From: Lojkania enalia
Taxonomy: Eukaryota > Ascomycota > Dothideomycetes > Pleosporales
Assembly: GCA_010094045.1 (NCBI GenBank)
Contig: ML986707.1
Coordinates: 4,884 to 68,883, forward strand
DNA: 64,000 nucleotides
Reading direction: 5' to 3'
The position numbers were made by a program, and so were the translations under genes. Positions 11,793-22,715 of this stretch are shown here, in pieces; within the stretch, counting starts at the first letter, position 1; the number at the start of each line of letters is the position of its first letter. Under the pieces are notes generated by a model. That model was given only the letters and a program-made list of their open reading frames with translations, was not told where the DNA came from and ran no database searches.

Positions 11793-11826
11793 TGTCTCGC
11801 CACACAGGGTGTCTCGCTACGCAGGG
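11793..11826. repeat. Isolated transposon terminal-repeat-like sequence, 2 x 17 bp
   Basis: TGTCTCGCCACACAGGG is followed at once by TGTCTCGCTACGCAGGG, then A and TA. The architecture (two 17-bp units next to a TA) matches the terminal repeats of the three Fot1-like elements to the left, although the sequence differs. I see no partner copy in the window. It is probably the surviving end of a further pogo-like element. Confidence 0.45.
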
Positions 11827-11827
11827 A

Positions 11828-13023
11828 TACACCTTAGTATTAACACGAAGGTTAATGTTATGCTAACGATGAGCATGAAGTGGGCCAAAATAAGTAGGTC
11901 TATTTTAACCGGGCTTGAATAGTCATCTTGATCCGCTTCAGTAATATTTTGAAGCTCCACGACATAATCTTAGGATAATACCAGCGTACGTGAAATGTAT
12001 TGTCTATCCATCATTCAGAGGAGCAAAAGTAAAATAACTTGAGTAGAGCTATCGAATATTATTTGCATATGATTTGCGTGTATCTTACGTTACCGAGTAA
12101 CCTTCTTGTATATCAAAGGTTATTATACGTCCTTGGAAGATGCTTTCCTCTTCTTGATCCCAGTTTACTGATGAGACGTTGTAAAGTCTTGCTTGAGTTC
12201 GTCTCGCAAATAATTTGTTACTCAGCTGCACATATAGAGGGCTAGATCTGAGATAGTTGCGGTCAACTAGTGGAATCTATTAGGTATCAAAGAGTTGTGA
12301 AGAATTAGTATGGGAGAGCGGTTGAACGTCACAGATATCGAGATTCCCATGTATGAAGCTATATCGCATAGGGAGAACACGCGACACTAAAAAAATGTTT
12401 AAGCTGTGCTACTCAGCTCGCAATCAGTATCAATCGTGTTTAATGCTGTCCTGGGATAGAGTGGCGATGGATTTTTGTTGCGCTGTGGACTAGAGATAGA
12501 TTTTCCCCCCTTTGAGGCATTGATAATATTGGTCTGTAACAACAAAACTGTGACCTCGACTAGCGGTCTTCGGTCAAAGGATGAAACGGACAGCTTTCCA
12601 GGACTTGGCCACTGGTAGGAGTACGTCACCGCTTCTTGGTGAATTTTTTACGCTAATTCTCTGCTTTCTGCCTTCCCCACGCTGTCGATTGCCATTCTAC
12701 AGTCAATCTAAGGTAATTTAGTGCTACAACTCTTTCACTTCAACTACAATCATATATATTCAGCACCCTTTCGTTAATTCACAAGTTCATGTGATTGCCT
12801 AGTCACAATATTCGTGTGCCTACCTTCACCTCACTGCTTGCTTAGTGTCGATGGTGCCCGCAGGAAGGGAGGTCAGATTGCCAGGCCAACCCTGTCCGAT
12901 CTACTAATCTCTCGGCTAATATGCTACGGCCTAATATTTCTTTGCCTTTATATAATCGTTTACCGCCCATCCACACACGGGTTTTGTCACGACAGTGCTC
13001 CAACCTTTGTTGATGAGCCTTCT
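11828..13023. other. Intergenic, no gene seen
   Basis: Transition from the AT-rich repeat block to ordinary genic DNA. Short open frames here lack an ATG start or homologous look. No tRNA or other RNA gene is recognisable. Confidence 0.5.
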
Positions 13024-13298
13024 AGGCCCAAAGCCCCACAACCTACCTGCAATATTCGACAGGACTCACTTTTTATTCGCCCGACTCTCCAATACTGGAG
13101 GGGTTGGACGAAACTCCAACATTCGAAATTTTCGATTCTTTCGAAATCTCTCGGAGTTTGTGGCTCCCTTCCGAGCGCCTTCCTACACCAGACTTTCCCA
13201 CCTCGGCTGTGTATTACTCGTCGCTATCCCCTTCGAACTTGGAATCAACGCCGGATAATCCTGATATCCGTTGTTTCTTCAATATTGCATCTGAAAAG
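13024..13298 (+). other. Possible 5' exon of the downstream gene
   Basis: An open frame without ATG follows a TAG at 13021-13023 and reads protein-like (for example DETPTFEIFDSFEISR). It ends in GAAAAG followed by GTGGGT, a possible donor. Joining it to the AG at 13351-13352 gives a 54-bp intron, and the frame continues into ACA ATG of the next gene. Either this is coding, with a further upstream exon bearing the ATG, or the intron lies in the 5' untranslated region. Confidence 0.35.
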
Positions 13299-13355
13299 GT
13301 GGGTACATAACTTTACGCTCGAATGACTAGCATTAAGTAATAACCCAAGCAGACA

Positions 13356-14681
13356 ATGAGCGACATCGTGCCCCTCCCTACACAGGATACGTCTCACTTA
13401 GACCACAACTCTGACACTGACGCCATGGGAGCACCTATCGACACCCATTCACAGCATGGCTCTGGGGGTGACAGCGTCCTTGACGGCAACGACGCTATCC
13501 AACAGCCGAAAGTGGAAAAGATTCGCAGGAAGCCTGGTCCGAAGCCTTCTGGCAAATCACAGCTCATGAAGAATGATATGAATGCAAAGAAAGAAGTGAT
13601 CAAAGAGATTGAAGGTTTCTGGGGCAAGAATTTCATTAGGAAGTACATTCCACAAAAGCACCGGATTTTGGTAAAGCGCCCCCCGGGTACTGGGCGAAAT
13701 ATCCCGCGATTCCCCGAGAATGACCCTAGGAAATGGAAGCCCAGCGTACTAAAGGCCCTTCGCTCACTATGTGAGAAGAGTAGTGAGAAAGCGAGACTCC
13801 GCAGCCTCATTAGCGATGTAGTTAAGTACCGCAACAAGCATACCGGAAACAAGAAGCCTGAGATCGTTACCACAGACATCGATGTTATCGAGGACGTGAT
13901 CGATAGAGGATGGAGTGTTTCTCAGAGCTTCAATATTCGCTACAAGCATCTATTGATGAACCAACCGACCGATAAGGTAGTTGGAAGCGATGAAGAATTT
14001 GAGAGTGATAGCATGAGTTTGGATGAAGGAGAAGATTTAGAAGGGGATCGCCGTACGGCTGGTGATGAAGATAACGATGATGTAGAGTATAATCGACAGG
14101 AAAGGCGTTTCTACTATCCAGAACAGCAATCGCAAGCCTATGAGCCTTCTTTTCGCAAGAATATGCAATCAATCGGCCAGCAAGCTCTTCCTGCGTTCAA
14201 CCCCAATTCGTTCATACACCCTGGCATTCCTGGGAATCCTTTTCTACAACAACCAATTCATCATATATCCGCCCGCTACCCGCAAGCTCAGGGGTTTCCT
14301 CATGTACCTCAAGGTGGTAGTGGGCGTAACGTCCAATCTCCGTTTCATCAACAGGATAGCCGCTGTTCCGGCCGCAAGCCTAACGGCTCTTCTCATCATG
14401 AATCAATTAACAACGCTCGTCTGCAACCATCGCCTGCCCGGCCTGCCTCAAGTCCTCTCCGTAGCAGGGACTCCTCCATCAAGGTCGAGCCAGGAATGGA
14501 CACTGCAATGAATCGCGATAGCTCACTCATTACAAATTTACCTACCACTGACATCAGCACTGGATATGGGGATGATGATGAGGAGCTGTTGAATGCTCGT
14601 ATGGCAGTTGCAAATGCCAATGCCAGGCGTGCTGAACTGCATCTTCAACTCCTTCAACGCAGGCGTGCTAAGGATATGTGA
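13356..14681 (+). CDS. Hypothetical protein with AT-hook-like motif, 441 aa
   Basis: I do not recognise a named family. The ATG at 13356 starts a 441-residue frame with no internal intron. An AT-hook-like basic motif RRKPGPKPSGK lies at residues 57-67, suggesting nuclear DNA binding. Residues about 70-200 look folded, basic and rich in Trp, Arg and Lys. An acidic Glu/Asp/Ser stretch follows at about 211-245, then a Gln/Pro-rich low-complexity region. A C-terminal amphipathic helix (about 413-441, Ala/Arg/Leu-rich) could mediate self-association. A 54-bp candidate intron just upstream (13299-13352) keeps the frame open into a possible extra exon. This is the first intact gene after the transposon block, about 1.7 kb from its edge. 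The role is unknown; a chromatin-associated function is inference from the AT-hook only. Confidence 0.75.
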   Translation: MSDIVPLPTQDTSHLDHNSDTDAMGAPIDTHSQHGSGGDSVLDGNDAIQQPKVEKIRRKPGPKPSGKSQLMKNDMNAKKEVIKEIEGFWGKNFIRKYIPQKHRILVKRPPGTGRNIPRFPENDPRKWKPSVLKALRSLCEKSSEKARLRSLISDVVKYRNKHTGNKKPEIVTTDIDVIEDVIDRGWSVSQSFNIRYKHLLMNQPTDKVVGSDEEFESDSMSLDEGEDLEGDRRTAGDEDNDDVEYNRQERRFYYPEQQSQAYEPSFRKNMQSIGQQALPAFNPNSFIHPGIPGNPFLQQPIHHISARYPQAQGFPHVPQGGSGRNVQSPFHQQDSRCSGRKPNGSSHHESINNARLQPSPARPASSPLRSRDSSIKVEPGMDTAMNRDSSLITNLPTTDISTGYGDDDEELLNARMAVANANARRAELHLQLLQRRRAKDM

Positions 14682-16307
14682 GCATGTACTCCTACCATGG
14701 ATGGACATGCAATGAATCACCTCATCAAGATTACGTAGTGAAATCCAGGCGACTAACCCGGGTTTACTCTCTGTCTACCATTACTCGAAGGTGCGATTGA
14801 TTGATGTTAGAGGCACATACGAAATCAAGGGTCTGGCATGGGTTAGTTTTATTTCTTGGTGACTGCGAAAGCAATGCTGTGATCAATGGCAGAGTATTAA
14901 ATGGCCACTTGTTAGCTCGGCCGTTTCCAGGAGAAGCATGCATATTAGCTGGAGGGCCATCTCGTAATGGACTTAAGCGGATAGACTTAGTGCTAGTGTC
15001 TGAAACAATTTCATGCCTATGTAATGTTTAATGAAGGCTAGACGCTCTGCTACTTAAGCTAGGAGACAATGGGCAGCAATGCAACCTACAAGGAGTACTG
15101 TATAACACCAAACGCATCCATGGACGGATCGAAATGTGACTACGCCTTGGATATGGTAGTGAGAATCAGCCTTTGGAGTCAAGGAGGGGGACCTTCTCAG
15201 GTTTAGCCTCTGTAACTGTGGGGAGAGACTCGTCTATAATTGCTCTATGAGTCAAAATTTGTTATCGAATTAGGCTTGGACCACTGCCTAAGTGGCCACC
15301 CATAACTCTAGCCTTGCCTTCCCTTCAACACCTCATCTACTCTCCCTTGCACTTGGCGCAGCATCAAGTCAAATTCCTTCTCTATACACACCCCTAGCAT
15401 CGCAATTCTCATATCGCGGTGCTGTGGAGTCAACTAACGAGAAGAAAGTTCCCGAGAGAATATAGTCTAGTTATGTAACCATTTAGAGTCCAATTACAGA
15501 GAATATTAAGTAGCAGGATCTCAACCTTTCCCATCGTCCAAATCGCATTTGATTGTGGAGCTCTGAATAGCCGAAGCTCATCTTTATAGTCTTGGACTAG
15601 GTTGATTTGGAAGCAGCGGCAACAGCTGCAGTAGATCACTTAGCAAACTCGGAAAGAATGTTGACAGAAACTGATAGTACGAGGAGAGACTCAGACTGCG
15701 AAATACAAGTATCCCAATCCGTCAGTTGTAGTAACAACGCTTCCTCTTCATAAATGCCAATCGAATGGTAGCTCTGTAAGCTGATGTCGTTTTGTATGAC
15801 CTTCCGGACCCCCGTTACTCTCCCGGCAATGTCTCCATATAGCATCAATCCCATCTCATTTTCCATTGTAATAAGCAAAATAGATAATCGAGCCATCTGC
15901 AATTCTTAGAGATGCTGCCGACTCGACAGCCTTAAGATAAGGTAGGCGCATGAGTAAGACGCTCCAAATGCGCCTTGCACCGCCACGAGGCCTTCCCAAA
16001 TCCGGACGGCTCATCACCATCGGCGTTGTCCAGCCTCATGAACCCACCAATCAATTGCATACTGATGTTCCAGGCATGCCACGATGCTCCAGAAATAGTG
16101 GGTTGAAATGTTTCCGCGCCACACAGGTGGGGCAGTTAGGGGCCGTTGAGGAAGCGTTGCTGCCTAGTATAAGTATCCTCACATCGCGACTCACAATTCC
16201 ATCACCAATTGGCCTTTACTCAATACACTCAGGAATCTGTTGCTTCCGTTTTCACTTCTTTCTACGTACTATTTTAACGTTATCTGCCATTAGCCTCATT
16301 TTTTAGG
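14682..16307. other. Intergenic; one weak minus-strand open frame
   Basis: No confident gene. A minus-strand frame at 15636-15902 (88 codons, starting MQMARLSILLITMENEMG) has protein-like composition and is preceded by a possible AG splice acceptor. I see no recognisable family or companion exons. It could be an exon of a decayed gene. Confidence 0.3.
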
Positions 16308-16976
16308 ATGGCTGGGCCTGTCATGAACTTTCGAATTCTTACAAAATCCCCATCGCATACCCTCCGAGCGATACCTCTCGCAATATTCGCCCCGGCGTTC
16401 TTAATGCTTTTAATCCAAGGCATCGCATCATCTCGCGTGAATCCTGCTATTGGAATTATACCGCTTTTCTTCTCCGCCGCATATTCCGCCGCCCTGCTCG
16501 CCAACGAAAAGAAATGCGGGTGCCAGTCTTCAGGTCTCAGCGGGACGCCGCTTCATCTAGTGTGTGACTTCGCGCTAGGGGTAGGGACGCTAGTTTGTCT
16601 GATCTTGACGTGGATTTTCCTGCCGCACCATACCTGGGAAATTTCGGGCGGGCTGGTTATGTTGGGGACCTATGCTAGCAATTTCCTTATTATTAACTTG
16701 TATGTCGATAATGGTGAAACACTCTGCAACATAATGGGTCAAAATAAGCTCACGATTATCAGCCTTATCCATTTATTCTTCACGGCGAAACAATTATGGG
16801 AGTTCATCACACCGGGTGAACACTACGTCTCTTCATGCCCTTATTGCCGTCATGGTTCTTTCGTCTCAAGCATTGCGCAGGCTGCAAAAGGTTTTGCACC
16901 GCTACTCGATACGGAGGGTAGACCTAGTGCAGCCGAGGAAGGAGAGAGGGCTGAAGCAGCAGATTCTGCTGTTTAA
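16308..16976 (+). CDS. Multi-pass membrane protein, hypothetical, 222 aa
   Basis: A single-exon gene starting at ATG 16308 and ending TAA. Four hydrophobic segments are clear at about residues 21-41, 46-66, 83-105 and 112-132, with a shorter one near 148-160. It is therefore an integral membrane protein with an Ala/Glu-rich hydrophilic C-terminal tail (about 200-222). Two cysteine pairs stand out: CGC at 70-72 between helices 2 and 3, and CPYC at 177-180 near the tail. There is no signal peptide ahead of helix 1. The family resembles short fungal membrane proteins annotated only as hypothetical, and I assign no transport or enzymatic role. Flanking intergenic regions are over 1 kb on each side, so it stands alone. 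Confidence 0.75.
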   Translation: MAGPVMNFRILTKSPSHTLRAIPLAIFAPAFLMLLIQGIASSRVNPAIGIIPLFFSAAYSAALLANEKKCGCQSSGLSGTPLHLVCDFALGVGTLVCLILTWIFLPHHTWEISGGLVMLGTYASNFLIINLYVDNGETLCNIMGQNKLTIISLIHLFFTAKQLWEFITPGEHYVSSCPYCRHGSFVSSIAQAAKGFAPLLDTEGRPSAAEEGERAEAADSAV

Positions 16977-18092
16977 AAGGTGACTCTTAAATATCCCCAT
17001 CTCAACTCAGATACAAAAGACGTTTTATGCTTCTTCCTTGTGAAAATAGATCACCTAGGATAAGAGATAGTCTAAGCATATCAATGCTGGGAACTTTAGA
17101 ATATCATGTAATAAGAATTATCCGTCGCATGCATGAGCTACTAGATTGATATCTACTTTGGGTGATCAAATGTCCAAAAATACTATTTTCGCTCTTATAT
17201 AATATTAAGAAGCGTAATTGGTATCGACTACTAACATTCTCCTTCGATATGCGCAACCATGTTTTAGAAGTAGGACTACGCAAGCTTGTGATATGATTTG
17301 CGGTTCGTTGGCTGAAGTGTTGGGACCGGATCTTATAGTATAAATTTTCCAACTTTCGTTCCCGGTCCTCGCTCACTATCATAACCACCGGGGATGTATT
17401 AGCCATGTATTCTTTTAATTCTTTCATGCTATTCATGGTCTAGGAAAAGGCAGCCGTAATTCCGGCATAGCATTCGACGAATATTCACACCCCGCATAGA
17501 TTACGTTACCTAGTCAAGAGTCCCTATCACTCCTCTCCACTCAATCTTAATAATACCCAAGGACCTGATTCCACGAGACGCGGCCCCATAATTCCAGCAG
17601 CGGTGTGATATCGTTGCATATCCGGGCTCCCGCTAGTCCCAAAATATGTTAACCCTGTCATACATGGATCATGTTGATCGGCTCCGATGCAGGTACACTA
17701 GAATTGGCATGTAAGATTGGAGGCTAAATGGCGCTTCATTATGCACTTAAGGTCTATTTCGGCAATACTACATGTTGGACCCAAATTCCATGAATTAGAG
17801 ATCGAGATTAGTGAAGATAGATACTGCGCTGCGCGGTATTTTGGGAGACTATGCGAAGATGAACAAGAAGCGAAAGAATAAAGAAGCGGCCTGGGAAGAC
17901 CTAAAGTGAGAGATCTATGTATAATTTTACGGTATGACCCGTCCTCGCTGTATCTAATGCGCCATTTCCCGAGCCGGTACGCCGGCGCCGTTTCGCATGA
18001 AAGAAAAAAAAAAGAAACGTAATACGTCGGGAAAAATGCTGGATGTTCATGACTCGTGTCCTGTTTCCTTCTCCTGCTAGTTCGGCGACATC
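16977..18092. other. Intergenic, no gene seen
   Basis: Contains a poly-A/purine tract near 18003-18016 close to the 3' end of the MYND gene. A minus-strand ATG frame at 17104-17436 (110 codons) has no recognisable features and I do not call it. Confidence 0.4.
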
Positions 18093-19000
18093 CTACAGCA
18101 TCTCAATCTGGTCGAAAAACCCCGCCGGGTTCCCATAAACTCGTTTTACTGATAATCGCATGCTGGCAGGCATTGTCGTATCACCGCCCCATCTCTTTAC
18201 GATGTCGCTTTCCTGTAATCGATCCCTTACACATTGTTCAGCGAGTGTTTCACACTCAATTCTCATGCCCCGAGTCCACCACTGCGGTAACCAACCGGTA
18301 CAGTTCTCCGCGCGATCAAGAAATGCGCGAAATCCATTCATCAGGTCATCACACCCGCCCATCGCTCCGTCGAGAACCTTCACCCGAAACATATCGACGA
18401 GGTACGCAAACATTGTCTCTTTACTCATAGAATTTAAATCAGCCTCAACGCCGAATCGTGGAGTTGGCTGCTCATTGATCTCATGATGATAATCCGACAT
18501 GGGGCTAGGGGCCACTGGGGTAACCGGAGTACTCGGCGTTGATGTGGATCCCGATCCAGAACCCGTACTACGTGCGCGACACAATTTCTTGTGCGATTTC
18601 CAGTCTGCTTTTTGGCACTTGGTATTGCAGTAAAAAGTTGAGCGGCAGCGAGAACAGCGCAGAAGGCCGCCACCCGACGGCGACGTCATGCTCTGGCATA
18701 CTGCGCATTGTGGGACTACAAAACGATTAGCATACAGTCATGACGTGACGAATTATTTGACATCGCCGACTAGAAGTGAAGAAAGATGAGGCTGGGGAAT
18801 TAGAGCAGATACATACTGTCAATAGCAGGCTGTGCCGCAACCATATGTCTGCGTTCTATCGTATTTGCGCCGTGCACCATGCCTCTTTCAATCCGCTCCC
18901 CCTCCATTTTGACTTCCGCAACCGTCTCCCTTACACCCTCCTCTTTACCACATCCTCTGGCCGTGGTAAACACATTAAGAACGACTGAACGAGGGGGCAT
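18093..19000 (-). CDS. MYND-type zinc finger protein, 268 aa, two exons
   Basis: Minus-strand gene with exons 19000-18817 and 18715-18093 and a 101-bp intron (18716-18816, donor GTATGT, acceptor TGTAG). Splicing is needed to complete the zinc finger, because the first cysteine pair lies just upstream of the in-frame ATG at 18689. The joined protein has a textbook MYND finger: Cys65, 68, 82, 85, 91, 95, His103 and Cys107, spaced C-X2-C-X13-C-X2-C-X5-C-X3-C-X7-H-X3-C. MYND fingers bind proline-rich peptides and mediate protein-protein contacts, often in transcriptional repression. After a Ser/Thr/Pro linker (about 108-130) comes a 130-residue region that looks folded but has no domain I recognise, and no SET domain. 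Exon 1 (61 residues) is of unknown nature. Stop at 18093-18095. Confidence 0.85.
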
Positions 19001-22000
19001 TTAGATGGAACACTCGAACGAAGAAAATATGTAGAAAGATGAACAGAATGGAAGAAAGAAAAAGAAGAAATAGAAAAATTGGAGCAGGCTGGGATTTTGG
19101 GTGAATCGGGTCGGGGACTTGAAAAGCGGTGTGAGGTTTGACAGCTGGGGAGCACGGATGCACGCGCTAAACCTGATATAGGTTAATGCTGACGGGAGCG
19201 CGTTCGCGCGCAGTCATGTGTTGCATACAATTGTATACTTACATGCTGAAGAGAGCCGATTTAGTCGAGGTACGGAGTTGTAGTCACATTGTTTGATTGT
19301 ATCCGGAGACTCATCCCGAGAGATATTTCGTGGTACTTGTTTGGTCAAGAGTCGCACCGGTGAAGGAATATCACGCGGCTGGAAAGATGACGGGAACATA
19401 GTGCGACATTGGCATACTATGGGATTATACTTAAGAAGCACCGAGTTTATGGCGCTTAGTCTAGCCTTGTCATTTCGTACCTATGTGGGGATCAAGGGTA
19501 GGGAGACAAGCACAAGAGCATCAAATAATGCCCTATCTTAACTTACAATCAGGCGAGACGGATATGATAGTTTCCGATTCCGAGGGACTTGATCAAATGA
19601 GAAGGCTATAAATCGAAAGACTAGCATCGCAATTTCTAACCACTTATCAAAGGATGATATGGGGGCCTGCTTGAACATTTGGCACTATGTTTTCCTGCTC
19701 TACTTGGCAACAAGAGCAACGCCAAATGCTAGACAAATAGGGGTGGCACAGCAAGGCAAAAGGCAGCGCAAGCTGTTGATTGCGTCATGTTGTTAATGTA
19801 AGACTTGTTGTTGGGGAAACATGGGTGTCAGCTCAGGGTTCCCTCTTAGAAGGTATGTACAAAGCGAAATGATCGACCGGCTGAAGGCGCTATTCCAATA
19901 TAAGGCCGGTTCAGCGTGGGATGAACATAAAGATTTGACAATGAAACCAATATCTTATGAAGCCACGAATGGACTTGAGTGTTGAGATAAGGTCCTAAAG
20001 AGCTGCCGCATAACGAGGCTATAAAAAAGTAACGTCAGCGGGCTGAGATACGAATTGATTTGAAATGCAGATCAAGGCGAGGCTATGTTGCATGTCACTG
20101 CTATTCAAAGTGAGGTGGATTATGCTGGGGGATTGACTTTGTGATATGTCACTTGAAGATTGGTGAGTTCGAGAGGAGTTGCTAGACCAACCTTTGCTGC
20201 TCTCAATTAGGATACGGCGTGGAGTTGACATCAATTCACCTACGTAAGTGTATCCTCATTCGAAGCCACACAATGTAGCAATGTTTGCCTTTTGCTTTTT
20301 CATTGAGAGCCGGTTCATGTAGATTCCGGCTATCCCGGGCATACTGCGGATCGCGGAAGATTCTCAAGCTATCAGCGGGTTCGTCTATATGGACTTCCCA
20401 ACATTTTGGCCACGCATGTCTTATCCCTAGCGGTTCCCAAAGGACCCGTTGCCCAGCTCTAATCTCCACCAGGCAACCGAAACACCGTGTAGCGAGCAGC
20501 TAGTTTACGTATTGAGACGCCGCGCATTCCGCAATTTAGCCTGCTGCAAGAACTATGTTTTCTAGCCAAGGCGTTTATTCCAAGGATAGGGCATGGTCTA
20601 GAAGGACATTGAAAGCGGGAGGGTAGAGGTGGTTGTCACCTGAAGGATACCCAAGGCCTGGATCATGGATGTCTAGTAGTTCAAGGGTTTTCTAGCCGAA
20701 AGGCTAGAAAAGTTGGGCCCACTTCTCTCATCTGATGCGTTTGTAGCGGGGCAAGTGATCCGTTCGCTGACCGAATTCGCAAACATTGAAGCTATCGTGA
20801 CGTTGGCGGAGCCTCATTAACGAGGGCGAATTCCTAGGCGAAGCCAATCACTACGAGATCAGCTGCTCTTGCAGTGCACGCCGGCAGCTGGCGAGGGAAA
20901 GTTACCTAAGTGCGGGGCGGGCCGGTTAGCCAGTCGAACGACTCAAACAGTCAGAGGCATACCGTGATACTTTTCGGATACGAGGGAGTGCTTGACTCAC
21001 CGACGACCAGAATGGGCCGACGGTGGACAAGGATGCGGAATGAGAGAAGAAGGCAGAGGATGCAGAACAGGATGTGGAATATGGATGAGGGAATTGTTTC
21101 AGGTTGACGCAACGGCGAACAGTGATGTTTAATTGTTTTTTAGGTGTGCATTCGTCGGAGGTAGGCATTCCTTAATTCTCTCCAAACAGCGGGGCCAAAG
21201 TCCCGTGTTCAGCTCGGCAGGGTATCGAGATGCGCGAACTGTGCAGTTTAGCTTGCGACTGATGAATCACCCTGTAACAAGTGGCCGTGCTGCAGCATAA
21301 TTGACGAATCGCTATGATGGGCCACCCCTTGGATTCCGGTCAAACGAGAACAGCATGGCCTGATTAGGCCAAGCGGCGATTAGACGCGCCAGTATGCAAG
21401 TCACACGCCGCGACGCCGACCGGCGCACAGAATTTAGGAGTAGCCAGACGATAGTACTGTATGCGTCGACAGCGAAGGGCTCGCTCGCGCGCACAGTATC
21501 CTCGACCCACGCCGCCCTCGGATGCTCCCACGTTTCGCCATGTCGTGTCGATTGCAAGTTTTCCAAGCTTGTCGGCACACTGCCCCGGGGTCGCAGGCGC
21601 GCAACCGCTAACCGCAAAAGAGACCGCAAGTGAGGTCGAGTAATCCGTGTCGAGGAGATTGCATTGGACACAGCGTTGCGCCGCTGGGGGTAAGTAGTTT
21701 AGTGAGCGAGTGCGGTACTAGCAACCTGAGCGCAAGAAGAATAGCTACAACTAGGGGGCTGCCAGAATGAGAAATGAGATGAAGGCGTGAGGCTGTGCAT
21801 CCCGTGTAGATACTGTACCGCAGTGCTACTACATGTTATAGTTCGTGGAGAGTTGCGTGCGAGGGTATGTGCACGGCCGCGGGCCGGGTGACAAAGCGCT
21901 AGGCCCAATCGGGAGTGGCTGGAGGTTGAGGCAACCGCAGCGCCATCTCAACGCCGGCGCCATCCTGGGGCGGAGTCCCGTCCTATCCCTATCACGAACA

Positions 22001-22715
22001 CCACCGCCATCCAGTCGTCTCTCTCTCTCGCGCTGTCACCAAGTATCCCGTATCCTGTTTTGTCGACCGAGTTCCGCAAGCCCTCGCGGGCCTTGCGCGG
22101 GTACTGGACGTAGCAAACAGCACCGTCAGGAGAGCATGGGAGGTGTCCAGCGGCTACTGTCGCATTTGCCCGCGCGCTCCCTCGTGCTGCGTTTCGAGCG
22201 AGAGCGTGGCCTGGCAAATAGCAGCACCCTTTGGCTCCGGATCTCGACTGTCTTCTGACTTGCAGGCATGGCTCCGAATCTCCTAGCGCTCGTCTGTCGT
22301 CATGAACGAGCCCAGTTGACCGCCTTTGCCAAGGATTGAGCTGATGGCCCTTCCGCCCTTGTCGTCCCTGCACCCTGCACCCCTGCTAGCCAAGCCACAA
22401 GCCCAAGGCATCCACAGCATCCATGGACGGATCCAAACCTTCACAGACATATATTCCTACGCATCCGCTGCCACCTTTCCTCCCACCAGTTCGACCATCC
22501 TACACCAAATTGCATAAAAACCCCCAATATTCCCGCCAGTTGGACTCTGGCCAACACGACCAGACTCTTCAACAACACCAACACTGCTCAGTCCTCTATC
22601 TGTCAGAGTGACTTCCACCGCATCAATCCATTCATCACCGTTGCCCTTGGCGACCACCGTCACCACGGCTTCCCGACCGCGCTCTATTCTGAAGAATTCG
22701 CCCACGGTCACCAAG
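19001..22715. other. Intergenic, 3.7 kb, no convincing gene
   Basis: Open frames are short, and those in the GC-rich part (about 21.3-22.4 kb) look like frames opened by base composition. A minus frame around 20236-20469 (EVHIDEPADSLRIFRD and similar) looks protein-like but has no start or neighbouring exons. A perfect hairpin lies at 20688-20711. The last 200 bp are probably promoter and 5' UTR of the following gene. Confidence 0.4.
20688..20711. other. Perfect 10-bp hairpin with GAAA loop
   Basis: TTTTCTAGCC, then GAAA, then GGCTAGAAAA: a perfect 10-bp inverted repeat closed by C-G around a GNRA-type tetraloop. It lies in intergenic DNA, about 1.7 kb from the MYND gene start. If transcribed it would form a stable RNA hairpin. 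No gene is assigned to it. Confidence 0.5.

Noticed and set aside
12814..13326. 170-codon plus-strand open frame upstream of the first intact gene
   Set aside because: No ATG start, and it competes with two other frames. The third frame over 13024-13298 joins the downstream gene in phase, so this one is more likely a shadow.
13394..13879. 161-codon minus-strand frame inside the 441-residue gene
   Set aside because: Antisense shadow of a protein-like sense frame; no motif.
21394..22373. Several long frames in a GC-rich stretch on both strands
   Set aside because: High GC removes stop codons by chance. The products are Arg/Pro/Ser-rich in all frames with no motif.
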